From: Chitinophagaceae bacterium
GTDB taxonomy: Bacteria; Bacteroidota; Bacteroidia; Chitinophagales; Chitinophagaceae
DNA: 64,000 bases
Direction of reading: 5' to 3'
Assembly (NCBI GenBank): GCA_016719015.1
Contig: JADKAZ010000002.1
Span: 479,769-543,768, forward strand
Of this stretch, positions 1 through 8,249 are shown in pieces. Made by a program: the position numbers and the translations under genes. Position 1 is the first letter of the stretch, and each line of letters opens with the position of its first letter. The notes beneath the pieces were generated by a model, which had not been told where the DNA came from, did no database searches, and saw only the letters and a list, made by a program, of their open reading frames with translations.

Positions 1-29
1 GGTTCTTTTTATCTTACCAGTAATTAGAC

Positions 30-404
30 TTGATTTTGAAAAGGATAAAACCACTATTGACTGCTGTCGGTGCCATCATCATTGTATTTGTGGCCGTTAG
101 TCTATTTGATATTCTGATAGCCGTATTGTATGCCCGTTTTTATTCCCCGGCAGCATTTGTGGTAACGTTTGGGGTTGGAGGAATTTTTGCTGCAGTACTC
201 AGTTATCAATATGGAATAGATAGCGCCGCTGAAAAGGATGAAAATTCCAGGTGGAGCCTCATTATCCTCTTAATAGTAATCGGGTTACTCTTCTTTTTCT
301 TTCTTGCAAAAGTGGAAGGTGGCGAATATGAAGCGGCTTTCAAAGCATACGGAGCTACACTGGCCCTTGGCAGTTTGCTGTTTGCAAAAGGAAAAGTTGA
401 ATAA
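30..404 (+). CDS. Small integral membrane protein, function unknown
   Basis: A 124-residue protein with about four hydrophobic segments (roughly residues 10-33, 41-59, 76-93 and 105-119) and a short charged loop near residue 66-75. It should lie in the inner membrane. I do not recognise a family. There is an in-frame stop at 21-23 and no early in-frame ATG, so the start must be a TTG (30 or 36) or another rare codon; this lowers confidence in the exact N-terminus. The gene faces the small-protein gene at 438-635 tail to tail, with the hairpin at 411-432 between them. Confidence 0.6.
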   Translation: MILKRIKPLLTAVGAIIIVFVAVSLFDILIAVLYARFYSPAAFVVTFGVGGIFAAVLSYQYGIDSAAEKDENSRWSLIILLIVIGLLFFFFLAKVEGGEYEAAFKAYGATLALGSLLFAKGKVE

Positions 405-432
405 ATAAAAACGGGCCTGCTGAGAGACCCGT
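405..432 (-). terminator. Intrinsic terminator of the small-protein gene at 438-635
   Basis: On the minus strand the arms 432-426 and 417-411 form a 7-bp stem (one G-T wobble). It is followed by a T-rich run (410-401). It lies just past the stop codon of the minus-strand gene. Confidence 0.6.
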
Positions 433-437
433 ACTGC

Positions 438-635
438 TTAATTCAAATTCCATTTCCGCATCATGTCACTGGCAGAACGGCTGCTACGTTGCCTGTTCCA
501 CATATCCACAGCGGTAAATTTCGTTTTACTGTTTACAATAGCGTCATTCGCCAATGTTTCATTTACTTCATTCGGCAGTTGATTTTTAATTTCATCATTC
601 AGCTGTACCGTTTTGGGCATACCAATGCTCTTCAT
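438..635 (-). CDS. Small FTA-x-D-x-WN protein, copy 1
   Basis: A soluble 65-residue protein of unknown function. I place the start at the ATG at 635 rather than further upstream, because AGGAG (645-641) stands five bases before it and the resulting length matches its neighbour at 928-1119. The two proteins share a central EV-x-ETLA-x-D stretch and a C-terminal FTA-x-D-x-WN-x-(R/Q)R motif followed by basic residues, so they are paralogues. No signal peptide, membrane segment or cysteine is visible. Each copy is followed by its own terminator, so they are probably separate transcripts. Possible roles are a regulatory small protein or a peptide precursor; the sequence does not decide. Confidence 0.7.
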   Translation of the reverse strand: MKSIGMPKTVQLNDEIKNQLPNEVNETLANDAIVNSKTKFTAVDMWNRQRSSRSASDMMRKWNLN

Positions 636-927
636 AAACACTCCTTTTTTTAATTTATGGTTTAATAATCGTCTGAGCAAACCGGAAGTAAGAGAACCAG
701 GTGGCTAGCTAAATAGCTGGTGTCAGATACGTTCTAAATCAGGGGTACGGTGCTCAGCATTTGCTGATGCAAAGGTACTATGATTAACGATTGTATCAAA
801 TGAAAACAATGGTTTTTTTCCTTTTTTTCTTTGCCATTCTGAATTAGGACAGCTTTAAAAAAACAGCTGCATCAATAATTGATGCAGCCGGCAGTTGATT
901 ACTTTGAAAATTACTGGTACGCTGATT
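636..927. other. Intergenic spacer between the two small-protein genes
   Basis: The spacer holds the promoter region of the 438-635 gene and the terminator of the 928-1119 gene. Apart from the hairpin at 866-888 and an AT-rich patch near 810-830, I see no gene or RNA element. Confidence 0.5.
855..888 (-). terminator. Intrinsic terminator of the small-protein gene at 928-1119
   Basis: A perfect 10-bp stem (866-875 with 879-888) with a 3-base loop. On the minus strand it is followed by seven consecutive T residues (863-857). Confidence 0.85.
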
Positions 928-1119
928 TTACCTTCGGAAAAGACTTCTAGCAGTCTTAGCATTCCGTCGAATATTCCACAAATCGGCAGCAGTGAAAACA
1001 GGTCGTTTTCCTGCCGGCATTTGAATGTCAGTTGCCAATGTTTCTTTTACTTCTCTTACCAGTTTTGTTAACACTTCTGGTTCCATCTGTACAATAGATG
1101 GCTTCAAATCAATTTTCAT
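928..1119 (-). CDS. Small FTA-x-D-x-WN protein, copy 2
   Basis: A 63-residue protein paralogous to the one at 438-635: it shares the EV-x-ETLA-x-D segment near residues 23-31 and the FTA-x-D-x-WN-x-RR motif near residues 42-52, and ends in a basic FRR tail. It starts at ATG 1119 with no clear Shine-Dalgarno site, as is common in Bacteroidota. No signal peptide or cysteines are seen. Function unknown. The conserved tryptophan-containing motif in both copies argues that these are real proteins and not chance reading frames. Confidence 0.65.
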   Translation of the reverse strand: MKIDLKPSIVQMEPEVLTKLVREVKETLATDIQMPAGKRPVFTAADLWNIRRNAKTARSLFRR

Positions 1120-1497
1120 GATATTAGGGTTTAATAAATTACATTATATTTTTTTGAGCATCAAATCGGGAGAAAAACACTAAGAATCGTTAGAAGAAGT
1201 GTTGAATTCAGTCATCCGCAGCATGTATGCTGATATGCTCAAATTTGAAATGCAAATGTACGATAAAAGCAAGAGATGGAATAAAAGAAATGTAAATAAA
1301 ATTATAAAATAAGAACATACTACTATAAATTCATAACAAATAAAATGAATTATGATACTTACTTTAATAGAATATCTATCTAAATCACAATTTCAAAAAA
1401 TAGTAGAGGAAAAATATTTATTCTTTTTTTCGAACAATTTTAGAAAACAAAAAAAACTAATTCGAATTTCAACAATTGTTCAACTTAATTGAACTAC
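1120..1497. other. AT-rich intergenic region, no gene seen
   Basis: This stretch is very AT-rich with many short A and T runs. It must hold the promoter of the 928-1119 gene. Near its right end, 1478-1483 and 1489-1494 form a 6-bp stem just past the stop of the type IX-sorted gene; a T run follows only about 22 bases later on the minus strand, so it is at best a weak terminator. No open frame with a recognisable protein is present. Confidence 0.5.
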
Positions 1498-3465
1498 TTA
1501 CCTGATAATTTGAACAAACCCTTTTAGCAAACCAGTCCGGGTGGTCTCATTTAAATGAATTACGTAAATATAAACTCCCGCCGGCTGCGGCAATCCTTTA
1601 TACCTTCCATCCCAGGGCTTACTGGTTTTAGAATTTTGAAAAACAATCTCACCATTTCGATTATACACCAAAATTTCAAAATTTGGAAAGGCTGCCAGGG
1701 CTGGAATATTCCAGTTATCATTCAATCCATCATTATTGGGAGTAAATCCTGTGGGAACAAATAGATCTTTGTAGATATACACTTTCATTACATCTGTCGC
1801 TATGCCACATCCCACCGTGGAGATTACACTTAACGTGTAATCTATTTCGGCAGGTGGAGAGGCAATAGGTAATAAAGAGAACGGATTATCCAGGTACAGT
1901 GGAGGTGACCATGTATAAGTAATATCTTGTCCACCGGCACTTCCTGTTAACTGCACTGGTAGTCCGGCCACTGTAATTCTATCTGGTCCTGCGTTAGCCC
2001 TTGGCCTCGTTTTTACGAGAAGGTCGATAGTAGCCGTATCCCTGCAATTAAATGAATTGCCCACGATAACATTATACATTACAGATGACCGTGGAAATGC
2101 CAATGGGTTCGATACAACAGCAGAAGATAATCCAGCCGGAGGCAACCAGCTATAAGTGGTACCACCGCTGGAAAGTAATTGCAAGGTATCGCCTTCACAA
2201 ATAGCAGCAGTGGAAAACGAAGTGGATGCTCTCGGTGATGGATTTACGATTACTGTTATTGAATCCAGGCGATTGCAGCCTGCGGCATTTGAAACAAGTA
2301 CATAATATTTTCCTGATTGTGCTACCTGCGCATTGTTGATTGTGATTGCATCACTGGTACTTGAAAAAGCTGCAGGGCCATTCCATAGGTATTGTGTACC
2401 ACCTGTTGCTGCCATGGTTAATACACTTCCTTCGCAAACAGGTGAAGTACCCGTTACCGAGGTTATAGGATTTTTCTCTACCCGGATAGTAATCAGTGGT
2501 GAAACAACCCTGCACAAGGCAGAACTCATATTGCCTGCTTCAGCCGCAGATAACCTGAACGTATAAGTTCCCGTTGCGGTAGTAGTTAAAAAATTCTGTA
2601 TCAGTGTTGTATTAGTAGCTCCGGGAATATCTGTAAAAGGGCCGCCATTAAAACTTTGCTGCCATTGAAAGGAAGGATTACTAAAACCGGGCGACACTGT
2701 ACATGTAAAAGAATAAGAAACAGCTGATCCTTCGCAAATGGTATCTGTATTTACAGGGAAACCTGTAATAGCCGGAGTTAACTGAGGCCCGCAGGGACGA
2801 AACGTAATATCATCCAGTGCAAGATCATTTCCACAACCACCCGGGGCATTGTTTACAATCCTTAAAACAATATCTGAAATGCCTACTGGTGTGCTAAAGA
2901 AAAAACCAAATTGCTGCCAGGTTGGATTCACCTGAGAAGGAATATCACCCGTACTATAATTTTGAATCAACGTACCGTTTGTTTGTTCAATACTGAATGT
3001 AAGGTTGGGCATGATAGGGCTTGGGCTGCAGGCAGTTGTTTTTAATACATTCATTATCCAGGTGGCAAATTCGAACCTGGCACCACTACATAAACCCCGT
3101 ACAGTATCTACATAAAATGCACCAGGCTGTACCGAGGCATTGACCAACATAAAATAACCACCGGAGTCTCCCGTATGATCAGTAGCTATTGAATGCCAGC
3201 TGTTGGAAAAACAAGTATTGGTATTATTTCGTACAGTATAGTAACCATCATTAGGACAATCAGTGGATACGTACTGGTAGGTGGTAGTGGCGGCGGCAAG
3301 TGGGTTGCCGGGATTTGTTCCGGCCCCAAACGTCTTATTAATAATAGGAACACCAAGACTTCCCTGGCATAGTTGGGCGCCGGCATCAATAAAAAAAAGA
3401 AATGCAGCAACGAATGATATTGCGAACCTGACAACCTGCACCAAACTAACTTTGTTGAAGTACAA
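1498..3465 (-). CDS. Secreted Ig-like repeat protein with type IX (type B) sorting domain
   Basis: A 655-residue surface or secreted protein. The N-terminus is a signal peptide ending near GAQ (about residue 31). The middle has a jelly-roll-like first part and several Ig/PKD-like stretches with the repeated pattern 'C-EG-x-x-L-x-L-x-A-x-GG-x-x-Y-x-W', rich in Thr, Ser and Gly. The last about 85 residues carry the gliding motility-associated C-terminal domain: FTPNNDGLND, then NRNGEIVF, WDG and PAGVY. This domain is known to direct export through the type IX system and anchoring by SprF-type partners. An in-frame stop lies shortly upstream and there is no early ATG, so translation starts at TTG 3465 or the GTG eight codons later. 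Probably an adhesin-like protein; the ligand is unknown. Confidence 0.85.
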   Translation of the reverse strand: MYFNKVSLVQVVRFAISFVAAFLFFIDAGAQLCQGSLGVPIINKTFGAGTNPGNPLAAATTTYQYVSTDCPNDGYYTVRNNTNTCFSNSWHSIATDHTGDSGGYFMLVNASVQPGAFYVDTVRGLCSGARFEFATWIMNVLKTTACSPSPIMPNLTFSIEQTNGTLIQNYSTGDIPSQVNPTWQQFGFFFSTPVGISDIVLRIVNNAPGGCGNDLALDDITFRPCGPQLTPAITGFPVNTDTICEGSAVSYSFTCTVSPGFSNPSFQWQQSFNGGPFTDIPGATNTTLIQNFLTTTATGTYTFRLSAAEAGNMSSALCRVVSPLITIRVEKNPITSVTGTSPVCEGSVLTMAATGGTQYLWNGPAAFSSTSDAITINNAQVAQSGKYYVLVSNAAGCNRLDSITVIVNPSPRASTSFSTAAICEGDTLQLLSSGGTTYSWLPPAGLSSAVVSNPLAFPRSSVMYNVIVGNSFNCRDTATIDLLVKTRPRANAGPDRITVAGLPVQLTGSAGGQDITYTWSPPLYLDNPFSLLPIASPPAEIDYTLSVISTVGCGIATDVMKVYIYKDLFVPTGFTPNNDGLNDNWNIPALAAFPNFEILVYNRNGEIVFQNSKTSKPWDGRYKGLPQPAGVYIYVIHLNETTRTGLLKGFVQIIR

Positions 3466-3521
3466 AATTACTCAGATTGAGCCAGAGTTTTAAGGTTGTT
3501 TAATGATAAATGATTTCTTTC

Positions 3522-3914
3522 TCAGGCAACCTTATTCAAAAATAATGGTAATCCCGATTTCCATTCACCATCCAGGTATAATTCAAACGAATAGCGACCA
3601 GCAGCTTCAAATTTCAATTGATTAAAATTGACAACGATATTAATGGAAGCAAACTGACCGTTGGGCGGGATACCAATATTGATATTTCCTTCTATAGGTT
3701 GAATGACTTCTTTACCGGCTGTATCTATCAGTCTTAATCGGAAATCATGGCTGCCGGCTTCTTTAATCCCAAACCGCATACGGCAGGCGATTGTACAGGC
3801 GGGATGTACGACCGGGAATTGTTTGGCATTGATACTATCAAAAGTTCCAACAATAGTCAGTTTTGAATTATTGTCTTGTGCAAAGTCGGCGAGAGTAAAA
3901 ATTTCGATTTCCAT
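3522..3914 (-). CDS. DUF6941-like family protein
   Basis: A 130-residue cytoplasmic protein without signal peptide. It opens with an 'FTLADFAQ' segment, followed by 'G-x-FDSI-A-x-xFP', and has a beta-rich C-terminal half with 'F-x-LYLDGEW'. This pattern matches a small family of about 130 residues that I recall as DUF6941; its function is not known. It starts at ATG 3914 and stands alone on the minus strand between the type IX-sorted gene and the dioxygenase-like gene. Confidence 0.65.
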   Translation of the reverse strand: MEIEIFTLADFAQDNNSKLTIVGTFDSINAKQFPVVHPACTIACRMRFGIKEAGSHDFRLRLIDTAGKEVIQPIEGNINIGIPPNGQFASINIVVNFNQLKFEAAGRYSFELYLDGEWKSGLPLFLNKVA

Positions 3915-4028
3915 AATTGATTTTTAAGTAGAAGAACAATGTTATCAAAAAAAGCACCATTCATAAATGAACTGCCAAATGAGCAGGCATACCATATATC
4001 CATGCCAACATCAATCTAATATTATCTG

Positions 4029-4922
4029 TCAATTGGGATATTTAAGTGTTTTAGTCCCTTCCATGGTTACATATTTATCCGGACCTGTCATATAACTTGC
4101 TTTTACTTTTACGCTTCCACCGGCAGCCAATTCAAATTCTGCTTTCACCCTGGCGAGTCCACCTTCAAAACTGTTGTTTCCTTTATAATCCATGGCTTCC
4201 ATTATCTGTCCGTTGATCTTTACAAAAAGCTGGTCATCCTGCCTGTAAAATTCTGCCAGTGATTTGTCTTTCATTTCATACAAGCCTGCTACTTTTTTAA
4301 AACCGGCTGCATCCAGTACATATTCATCTCTCAACACAATATCAAATGTTACTATTTTTTCATTTTTGCTGTTGGTAGAAGATTCAAGAATCCTGTTCAG
4401 TGATCTTGGGTCGCCGGCACTGTCATCTTTTGCAATATATTTATCTCCTTTAAAATAAACCTGAGTTACCAGGTCCTGTTTTGTGTTGCCGGAGATACGC
4501 ATATGTATATGGGCAGGTCTGGTCTCTGTTGTTCCTACGAGGTAAGGAACAGGGAGTATAGTTTTGAAATGATATTTGCCATCCTTACCGGTTTTTAAAG
4601 CAGCCCGGTATATATAATTATCAGATGTATTGTCATACACTCCATTCTCATCACAATGCCAGATTTCCACGAGGGAATTGCTCAACGGTGTTTTTCCATC
4701 TTTTGCAAAAACGGTTCCGCTGAAATGAAGTAACTGCCCTTTTGAGCCCTGCTGTACCAGTTCTGAACGCATAGGTGCACCGGGACGATAAAATGGTCCA
4801 AGGATATCTGTTGTTGTCGGGTCCTCTCCTACATAGGCCTTACCATCCCATTTGATCTTTCCAAATACTCCAACACTCATAGCAATTAGCGATGAATTGT
4901 AAATAAAATTTCTACGTTTCAT
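4029..4922 (-). CDS. Intradiol ring-cleavage dioxygenase-like protein, Tat-type leader
   Basis: A 297-residue protein. Residues 1-25 start with KRRNFI and a hydrophobic stretch, resembling a twin-arginine leader. The core has the protocatechuate 3,4-dioxygenase fold hallmarks: TTDILGPFYRP, 'EIWH-x-DENG-x-Y', 'PVPYLVG' and RPAHIHM. The two tyrosines and the H-x-H pair are the expected Fe(III) ligands in this family, so it may be catalytically active and exported. About 90 C-terminal residues ('AEFYRQDDQLFVKINGQI' and beyond) are an added beta-rich domain not found in classic enzymes. No aromatic-degradation genes lie nearby, so the substrate is unknown; related exported proteins occur in many soil Bacteroidota. 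Confidence 0.82.
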   Translation of the reverse strand: MKRRNFIYNSSLIAMSVGVFGKIKWDGKAYVGEDPTTTDILGPFYRPGAPMRSELVQQGSKGQLLHFSGTVFAKDGKTPLSNSLVEIWHCDENGVYDNTSDNYIYRAALKTGKDGKYHFKTILPVPYLVGTTETRPAHIHMRISGNTKQDLVTQVYFKGDKYIAKDDSAGDPRSLNRILESSTNSKNEKIVTFDIVLRDEYVLDAAGFKKVAGLYEMKDKSLAEFYRQDDQLFVKINGQIMEAMDYKGNNSFEGGLARVKAEFELAAGGSVKVKASYMTGPDKYVTMEGTKTLKYPN

Positions 4923-5033
4923 TTTTAGAAGGTTAAATAGTGAATAAAACTCAGGGAGTGGAATTAACGACAGAAATCAGAGGGGTGAATTGCGGACTTT
5001 GCTAATGGTAAGTTAGGGAAATACCGGGAAATA

Positions 5034-5492
5034 TTAGCTACTTAAAATGTCGTTGATGATCTTAATATGATGCTGCGTATGAATGGCAATTACCCGGCGG
5101 GCCTGCTTTATTCTTACATCACCAAAAACAGGGTGGGTAAAAAATTTATCAGCACTTAGTTTTTCAAATAACTCCGCCTTTTGTTTTGCTTTCGCCAGCA
5201 ACCCGGTAATATTCGCCATGTTTATCTCTTCACCGGGTTTTACAGCCTCTGGTGCCTTAGCCTTGCCTCTTGGTATCTTTCCCAAGGTTAAAACGATTGA
5301 ACGTTTTAAATTGAATTTCCCTTTATAATCTGCCGGGTTGGAATGCTCAACAGCAGATACCATTTTTATCAAGGCCATTAAACTATGTTCAATATGCCAG
5401 CCAACAGTGACCAGTGATACGGATTCTTTTTTTTGTTCAGCAAAGGGCAGTTTATTTTCCAACGCATTTATCAAAGCAAGAAGACTTTTCAT
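5034..5492 (-). CDS. DUF1569 (DinB-superfamily) protein
   Basis: A 152-residue four-helix-bundle type protein. The 'GWHIEHSL' segment near residue 31 and the 'HTQHH' near residue 138 give the spaced histidines used for metal binding in the DinB superfamily. The 'THPVFGDV' segment before the last helix is typical of DUF1569. It starts at ATG 5492. It is divergent from, and only about 140 bp from, a second DinB-fold gene at 5635; they may share a control region. Substrate unknown; DinB-fold proteins are often thiol-dependent transferases. Confidence 0.75.
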   Translation of the reverse strand: MKSLLALINALENKLPFAEQKKESVSLVTVGWHIEHSLMALIKMVSAVEHSNPADYKGKFNLKRSIVLTLGKIPRGKAKAPEAVKPGEEINMANITGLLAKAKQKAELFEKLSADKFFTHPVFGDVRIKQARRVIAIHTQHHIKIINDILSS

Positions 5493-5634
5493 TTATTTTC
5501 TTTTGACAAACATAATGAAATAAAGAAGCCAACCATACAGTTTACCGGGGGTAAATATGACATCATCAATAACTTAAAATTGATATGCCTTTTTTGTTTT
5601 TTAGTTATAAATTTATCTGCTAAACTAAAACTAT

Positions 5635-6144
5635 ATGATAAAAGAAGCACTGCTGGGTGAGTTTTTGTTTGAAGCAGAAAACACCCGTAAACTTTTAAAC
5701 GCTATTCCCGATTCAGCATTAGATTACAAGCCACAGCCTCACTTATGGTCTGTAGGTCAATTGGCTTCGCATATTGCGGAGGTGTACAATTGGTTTGATG
5801 GTACATTTAACCAGGATGTATTTGATATGGGCACTTACAAGTATGATAAAGGCGATATCAGCAAGGCATCTAACATTGTCAGCAAGTTTGAAGAAAATTT
5901 TGCAAAGGCAAAATCGGTAATGGAGAATGCAGATGAAAGTAAATTTTTCAATACCTGGTCTATGCAAATGAATGGTGCCGATATTATGCCACCGATGCCC
6001 AGGATACAGGTGGTAAGAGGATTTTTATTCAATCACCTCTATCACCACCGTGGTGAACTGGTTGCACATCTGCGGGCCTCAGGTAATAAGGTGCCGGGGT
6101 TGTATGGCCCCTCTTATGAGGAATCACAAGCGATGCGGGGTTAG
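5635..6144 (+). CDS. DinB family protein
   Basis: A 169-residue DinB-fold protein: 'LWSVGQLASHIAEVYNW' gives the first metal histidine (about residue 47) and 'NHLYHHRGEL' the other two (about residues 132-136). The three histidines are complete, so a metal site is likely. Family members act as putative thiol S-transferases or stress-linked proteins; the substrate is unknown. It starts at ATG 5635 after an AT-rich leader. It is divergent from the DUF1569 gene. Confidence 0.85.
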   Translation: MIKEALLGEFLFEAENTRKLLNAIPDSALDYKPQPHLWSVGQLASHIAEVYNWFDGTFNQDVFDMGTYKYDKGDISKASNIVSKFEENFAKAKSVMENADESKFFNTWSMQMNGADIMPPMPRIQVVRGFLFNHLYHHRGELVAHLRASGNKVPGLYGPSYEESQAMRG

Positions 6145-6277
6145 CAAATTTAATAACTTAACTAAAGAACCGATGGCAATTACTGTCGGTTTTTAATTTT
6201 AAGTGAGCAAGCATTAAATGAAAGCAACACCCATTTTGCACATTCCAATTCTCGCAATAATTACGGAATATTGATTT

Positions 6278-6691
6278 ATGGTTATTATTTACATACTGCT
6301 TATTCTGCTGGCCGCTTTTCCACTGGGACTTACCATCTGGAGAATGCGGCGTGCCGCTTTTATTAAAAAGACGGGTATCCATACCAACGGCTATGCAACC
6401 TCCATCCGTACAGTCCGGATAAAATCAAGCCTTACAGATGTTGTCAGTATTGAATACAAGGACAGGGCCACGGGTCTGCCCTATCCCGGAAAGGCAACAA
6501 CAGAAGCCGGTAAATTCCGGGTTGGTGATACAATAGGAGTTGTTTACCTGCCAGCGAATCCGGCTAAATATGCTATAGCAGACACCAGGGGAGGTTTTAC
6601 TGCTATGCTAATCTTCTGTATCATCCTCTTTCTGTTTGTTCTGTTTGCGGTGTATAAAATTAATGGGATGGTGCAACGGGGAGAAATGTAA
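6278..6691 (+). CDS. DUF3592-type membrane protein
   Basis: A 137-residue protein with an N-terminal membrane helix (about residues 2-21), a beta-rich extramembrane domain (about 35-105) and a second membrane helix (about 108-127). The core pattern 'GYATSIRTVR... VSIEYKD... FRVGDTIGVVYLPANP' matches DUF3592, where a beta domain sits between two membrane helices. Function unknown. It lies 30 bp upstream of the split CHAT gene and could be co-transcribed with it. Confidence 0.75.
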   Translation: MVIIYILLILLAAFPLGLTIWRMRRAAFIKKTGIHTNGYATSIRTVRIKSSLTDVVSIEYKDRATGLPYPGKATTEAGKFRVGDTIGVVYLPANPAKYAIADTRGGFTAMLIFCIILFLFVLFAVYKINGMVQRGEM

Positions 6692-6721
6692 AGCTGACTT
6701 AATAGAGACTATTAATATATT

Positions 6722-7510
6722 ATGACTGCATCAACCAAAAATATAATCTGGATAAAACTGTTCGTTTCTGTTTTATTTTTTTTACCCTCCAATAAAATAT
6801 TTAGCCAGGGCAACGATCGGGATAAGTTCAATGAATTATACTATGAGAGTCTTGGCAGAACAAAGAATCTTTACAGCCTCAAAGGAATGATAAAAGAAAG
6901 TGAGTATGATTATATTCAGCGATATGATTATGCAAGGGAGTTTTCTGAATTTCTCAACAACTATAAGCAAAAGAAGAATTACACTGGAGTTCTATTTTAT
7001 TTCTATACCAATGACAGCCTGCAAATTTGGTTGCTTGCACGGGATCGATTTTATCATTCGGCTACCCGGATATCAAAGGATAGTTTATTACAGGTGGAAC
7101 TGGATCTGCGCAATGCGTTAAAAGTTGATCAACTGGCTACTTCGAGAATGCCTGTGAAAAGAGGCATTAAGCCCGATACCACCAATACAAAAAATGGGAA
7201 AACGATTCAGCAATCTATCCAGATTGCATCTACCCTTTTATTCCCGGAAATAGTGGCTAAAGAAATAAATGAATTGGAGCATATCATGATATTACCAGAA
7301 TTGAATATCGGCCGGTTCCCTTTTTATGTTCTAAGTCCTTATCACAACGATATTCCCTTGATTGATAAAAGCTCTATATCATTTATTCCACGGCTGATTA
7401 ATCCATCACAGGCGTTACTAAGGGATTATGATAAAATGGGGAACAGAATTTTTAGAGACTTTTTCTTCACCACTCATTGTCGGCAACCCGGAGTATACTG
7501 CAGCTATTGA
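6722..7510 (+). CDS. CHAT-domain protein, N-terminal part (frameshifted)
   Basis: The first 262 residues of a secreted CHAT protein. A signal peptide ends near 'IFSQ' (about residue 29). Next come helical and beta segments of the CHAT N-terminal half, including 'LQIWLLARDRF', 'HIMILPELNIGRFPFYVL' and 'SISFIPRL'. After about residue 245 the frame drifts into unrelated sequence and stops at 7510, while the frame beginning at 7428 continues the domain with 'SPLIVGNPEY'. Joining the two needs a +1 shift; removing one T from the run 7460-7464 gives an uninterrupted domain. So this is a recent pseudogene, a sequencing error or, less likely, a recoding site. Confidence 0.75.
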   Translation: MTASTKNIIWIKLFVSVLFFLPSNKIFSQGNDRDKFNELYYESLGRTKNLYSLKGMIKESEYDYIQRYDYAREFSEFLNNYKQKKNYTGVLFYFYTNDSLQIWLLARDRFYHSATRISKDSLLQVELDLRNALKVDQLATSRMPVKRGIKPDTTNTKNGKTIQQSIQIASTLLFPEIVAKEINELEHIMILPELNIGRFPFYVLSPYHNDIPLIDKSSISFIPRLINPSQALLRDYDKMGNRIFRDFFFTTHCRQPGVYCSY

Positions 7511-8072
7511 TTATATTTTACCGCAATTGCCGGGTGCTGACAAAGAAGCAGCTGAAGTAGCTAAATTGCTGAAGTGCAAATACTATACAGGTAAACAGGC
7601 TTCGATTTCAACTATTAAGCAGCTTGCTGAAAATGCTGACCTGCTTTATTTTGCCACCCATGGTGTGTTTGATATGGAGAAGATGCTTGATGGTAGTTTT
7701 CTTGCTTTTGCTCCTGACTCGAACGATAAGGGTGGTTTATGGATGGCAAAAAATATTCAACAGTCCTATCTTACTGCTAAGATGGCTGTATTAAGTGCTT
7801 GCCAGACGGGTATCGGAAAAATCTATGATGGCGGATTTGTAAGTATAGGACAGTCTTTTTTAATTGCTGGTGTACCGCACACTATTACAAGTCTTTGGTC
7901 TGTGGATGATAAGAGTACAAAAAATCTGATGTTACTCTTTATGCAGGAAATGAAAAAACCTGACTACTACTACCCGGCTGGCCAATTACGAAAAGCTATT
8001 TTGGAATACCGGAAAAATGATAAAGACATTTCACATTGGGCCCCGTTCACTGTTTTTGGGTTTACTTATTGA
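7428..8072 (+). CDS. CHAT-domain protein, C-terminal catalytic part (frameshifted)
   Basis: This frame carries the catalytic half of the CHAT (caspase HetF-associated) domain. The 'LLYFATHGVFD' segment holds the predicted catalytic histidine and 'AVLSACQTG' the catalytic cysteine, both intact. 'SFLIAGVPHTITSLWSVDD' and the terminal 'HWAPFTVFG' complete the fold. The ATG at 7428 is probably not a natural start; the real gene begins at 6722 and the frame changes near 7460. If the break is genuine, the catalytic half is no longer exported. The intact dyad and lack of other lesions argue for a very recent break or a base-call error. Confidence 0.75.
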   Translation: MIKWGTEFLETFSSPLIVGNPEYTAAIDYILPQLPGADKEAAEVAKLLKCKYYTGKQASISTIKQLAENADLLYFATHGVFDMEKMLDGSFLAFAPDSNDKGGLWMAKNIQQSYLTAKMAVLSACQTGIGKIYDGGFVSIGQSFLIAGVPHTITSLWSVDDKSTKNLMLLFMQEMKKPDYYYPAGQLRKAILEYRKNDKDISHWAPFTVFGFTY

Positions 8073-8249
8073 TTAAAAAAGAATTTGGTATACTTCTTTA
8101 TTCTGAATGCCTTATTAGGCAGAAAAGATGTTTTAATTTATTCGGTTGGTGGAAGAAAATACCAACCGAGGCGAGAAAGAAGTTAGCATGAGGCCAGTAT
8201 TAAAATGATCAATTTTCCATATATTGTTTTAATTATCAACTATTGAAGT

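Noticed and set aside
866..888. Perfect hairpin as a mobile-element end
   Set aside because: It sits right after a stop codon and is followed by a T run, so a terminator explains it.
438..1119. Toxin-antitoxin pair
   Set aside because: The two small proteins are paralogues of each other with separate terminators, unlike a toxin plus antitoxin operon.
5433..5660. Plus-strand frame overlapping the DUF1569 and DinB genes
   Set aside because: It overlaps both real genes and reads as AT-rich noise.
5034..6144. DNA-damage operon because of the DinB name
   Set aside because: DinB-fold proteins of this kind are metal-binding transferase-like proteins; no SOS box or repair gene is beside them.
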